Shown here piece after piece: positions 63,664 to 64,000 of a stretch of 64,000 nt of DNA. The position numbers were made by a program, and so were the translations under genes. Origin of the DNA: Bacteroidaceae bacterium. GTDB taxonomy: Bacteria > Bacteroidota > Bacteroidia > Bacteroidales > Bacteroidaceae. Positions within the stretch are counted from its first letter, which is position 1; each line of letters starts with the position of its first letter. The stretch lies in contig JAIKZH010000012.1 of NCBI GenBank assembly GCA_024682395.1, positions 28,625 through 92,624 of the forward strand. The letters are read 5' to 3'. The notes beneath the pieces were generated by a model. The model worked only from the letters and a program-made list of their open reading frames with translations, ran no database searches and had not been told where the DNA came from.

Positions 63664-63705
63664 TTCGACACAAGGCTTTATGGTGCATACTATACTTGTG
63701 TCGAA
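63664..63705 (+). terminator. Hairpin after peptide B
   Basis: TTCGACACAAG (63664-63674) pairs perfectly with CTTGTGTCGAA (63695-63705). No long T-run follows. A palindrome AGATATTAATATCT precedes it at 63628-63641. Confidence 0.65.
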
Positions 63706-63724
63706 CATATATTAATTAACATAT

Positions 63725-64000
63725 ATGGGGAAAGTATTGTTAATTGGCTTTTTAGGTGGAATTTTAATTCTCATATCTAATACTATAGTTGTTAAGACGA
63801 TAAAACTCTGTCTTTATGGAAAAACAGTATCTGAACATAATACTTCGCAAGTAAAGACAGCCAAAGTAACTATTGATTTAGCAAAAAAGAGACTTATACC
63901 ATTGTATTTAGTATTGGTGATATTAGAAGAATATTTATTTAGATATTTGCTGTTTGGATATTTAAGTAGTATCTGGAGTTCTTTGATCTTATCTGTATTA
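63725..64000 (+). CDS. CPBP (CAAX-type) intramembrane metalloprotease, N-terminal part
   Basis: The frame is open from ATG 63725 to the window end (92 codons). It has a TM helix (VLLIGFLGGILILISNTIVV), a polar loop, and then a second helix with the CPBP signature EEYLFR (Glu-Glu and Arg) in LVILEEYLFRYLLFGYL. The rest of the active site (later His motifs) lies outside. In peptide systems such proteases serve as maturation or immunity proteins. It is the last visible gene of the operon. Confidence 0.8.
   Translation, partial: MGKVLLIGFLGGILILISNTIVVKTIKLCLYGKTVSEHNTSQVKTAKVTIDLAKKRLIPLYLVLVILEEYLFRYLLFGYLSSIWSSLILSVL

Overview
The window looks like chromosomal DNA from a Bacteroidota species, most likely Prevotella or a close relative. 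The evidence is the AT-rich sequence, promoters of the Bacteroidota type (TAnnTTTG box at -7), a complete porP-K-L-M-N type IX secretion (T9SS) operon, DUF3467 and DUF3943 proteins, an UpxY-type NusG paralogue, and secreted proteins whose C-termini look like T9SS sorting tails. I saw no tRNA, rRNA or CRISPR array.

Layout. 1-2.4 kb: plsC and radA. 2.5-5.7 kb: a large secreted family 98 glycoside hydrolase. 6.2-21.6 kb: an accessory island built round a 2047-residue secreted Rhs/YD-repeat polymorphic toxin. It holds a companion protein, an overlapping lipoprotein gene (candidate immunity), a second diverged copy of that lipoprotein 8 kb away, a 54-bp leftover of a third copy, a C10 cysteine protease with a small lipoprotein, a CotH-like protein, and a cassette (TPR protein, gene broken by an IS4-type element, unknown gene) bracketed by two almost identical 65-bp terminator repeats. 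21.7-31.4 kb: a DUF4890-like protein, a 7TM-HD phosphohydrolase, the T9SS operon and a zinc-ribbon membrane protein. 31.6-34.9 kb (minus strand): VanX-type dipeptidase, DUF3943 protein, pdxB. 35-51 kb: housekeeping genes purL, an HhH protein, an M20 deacylase, ilvE, trmB, dsbD, DUF3467, fldA, eno, mtaB and a GT2 glycosyltransferase, with dispersed structured intergenic repeats. 51.5-54.1 kb: ECF sigma factor, membrane protein, BF3164-type lipoprotein.

54.6-64 kb (runs off the end): the most interesting part. It is a co-directional operon that reads as an uncharacterised ribosomal peptide (RiPP-like) system. It encodes an UpxY/NusG antiterminator, an FtsX/MacB-type permease, an HlyD-type adaptor, a YIP1-like membrane protein, an O-antigen-ligase-like protein with TPRs, a 50-residue lipobox-containing peptide, a YcaO enzyme, a second-copy-like signal peptidase II (LspA), a 45-residue peptide ending in CIPSSCE, and the start of a CPBP (CAAX-type) membrane protease. 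Each small peptide gene follows the same 52-bp element and is followed by a strong hairpin. The simplest reading is that precursor peptides are modified by YcaO, cut at the membrane by LspA and/or the CPBP protease, and exported by the permease/adaptor pair, while the NusG paralogue carries transcription through the internal terminators. That function is inference; the gene content and the repeats are read directly from the sequence.
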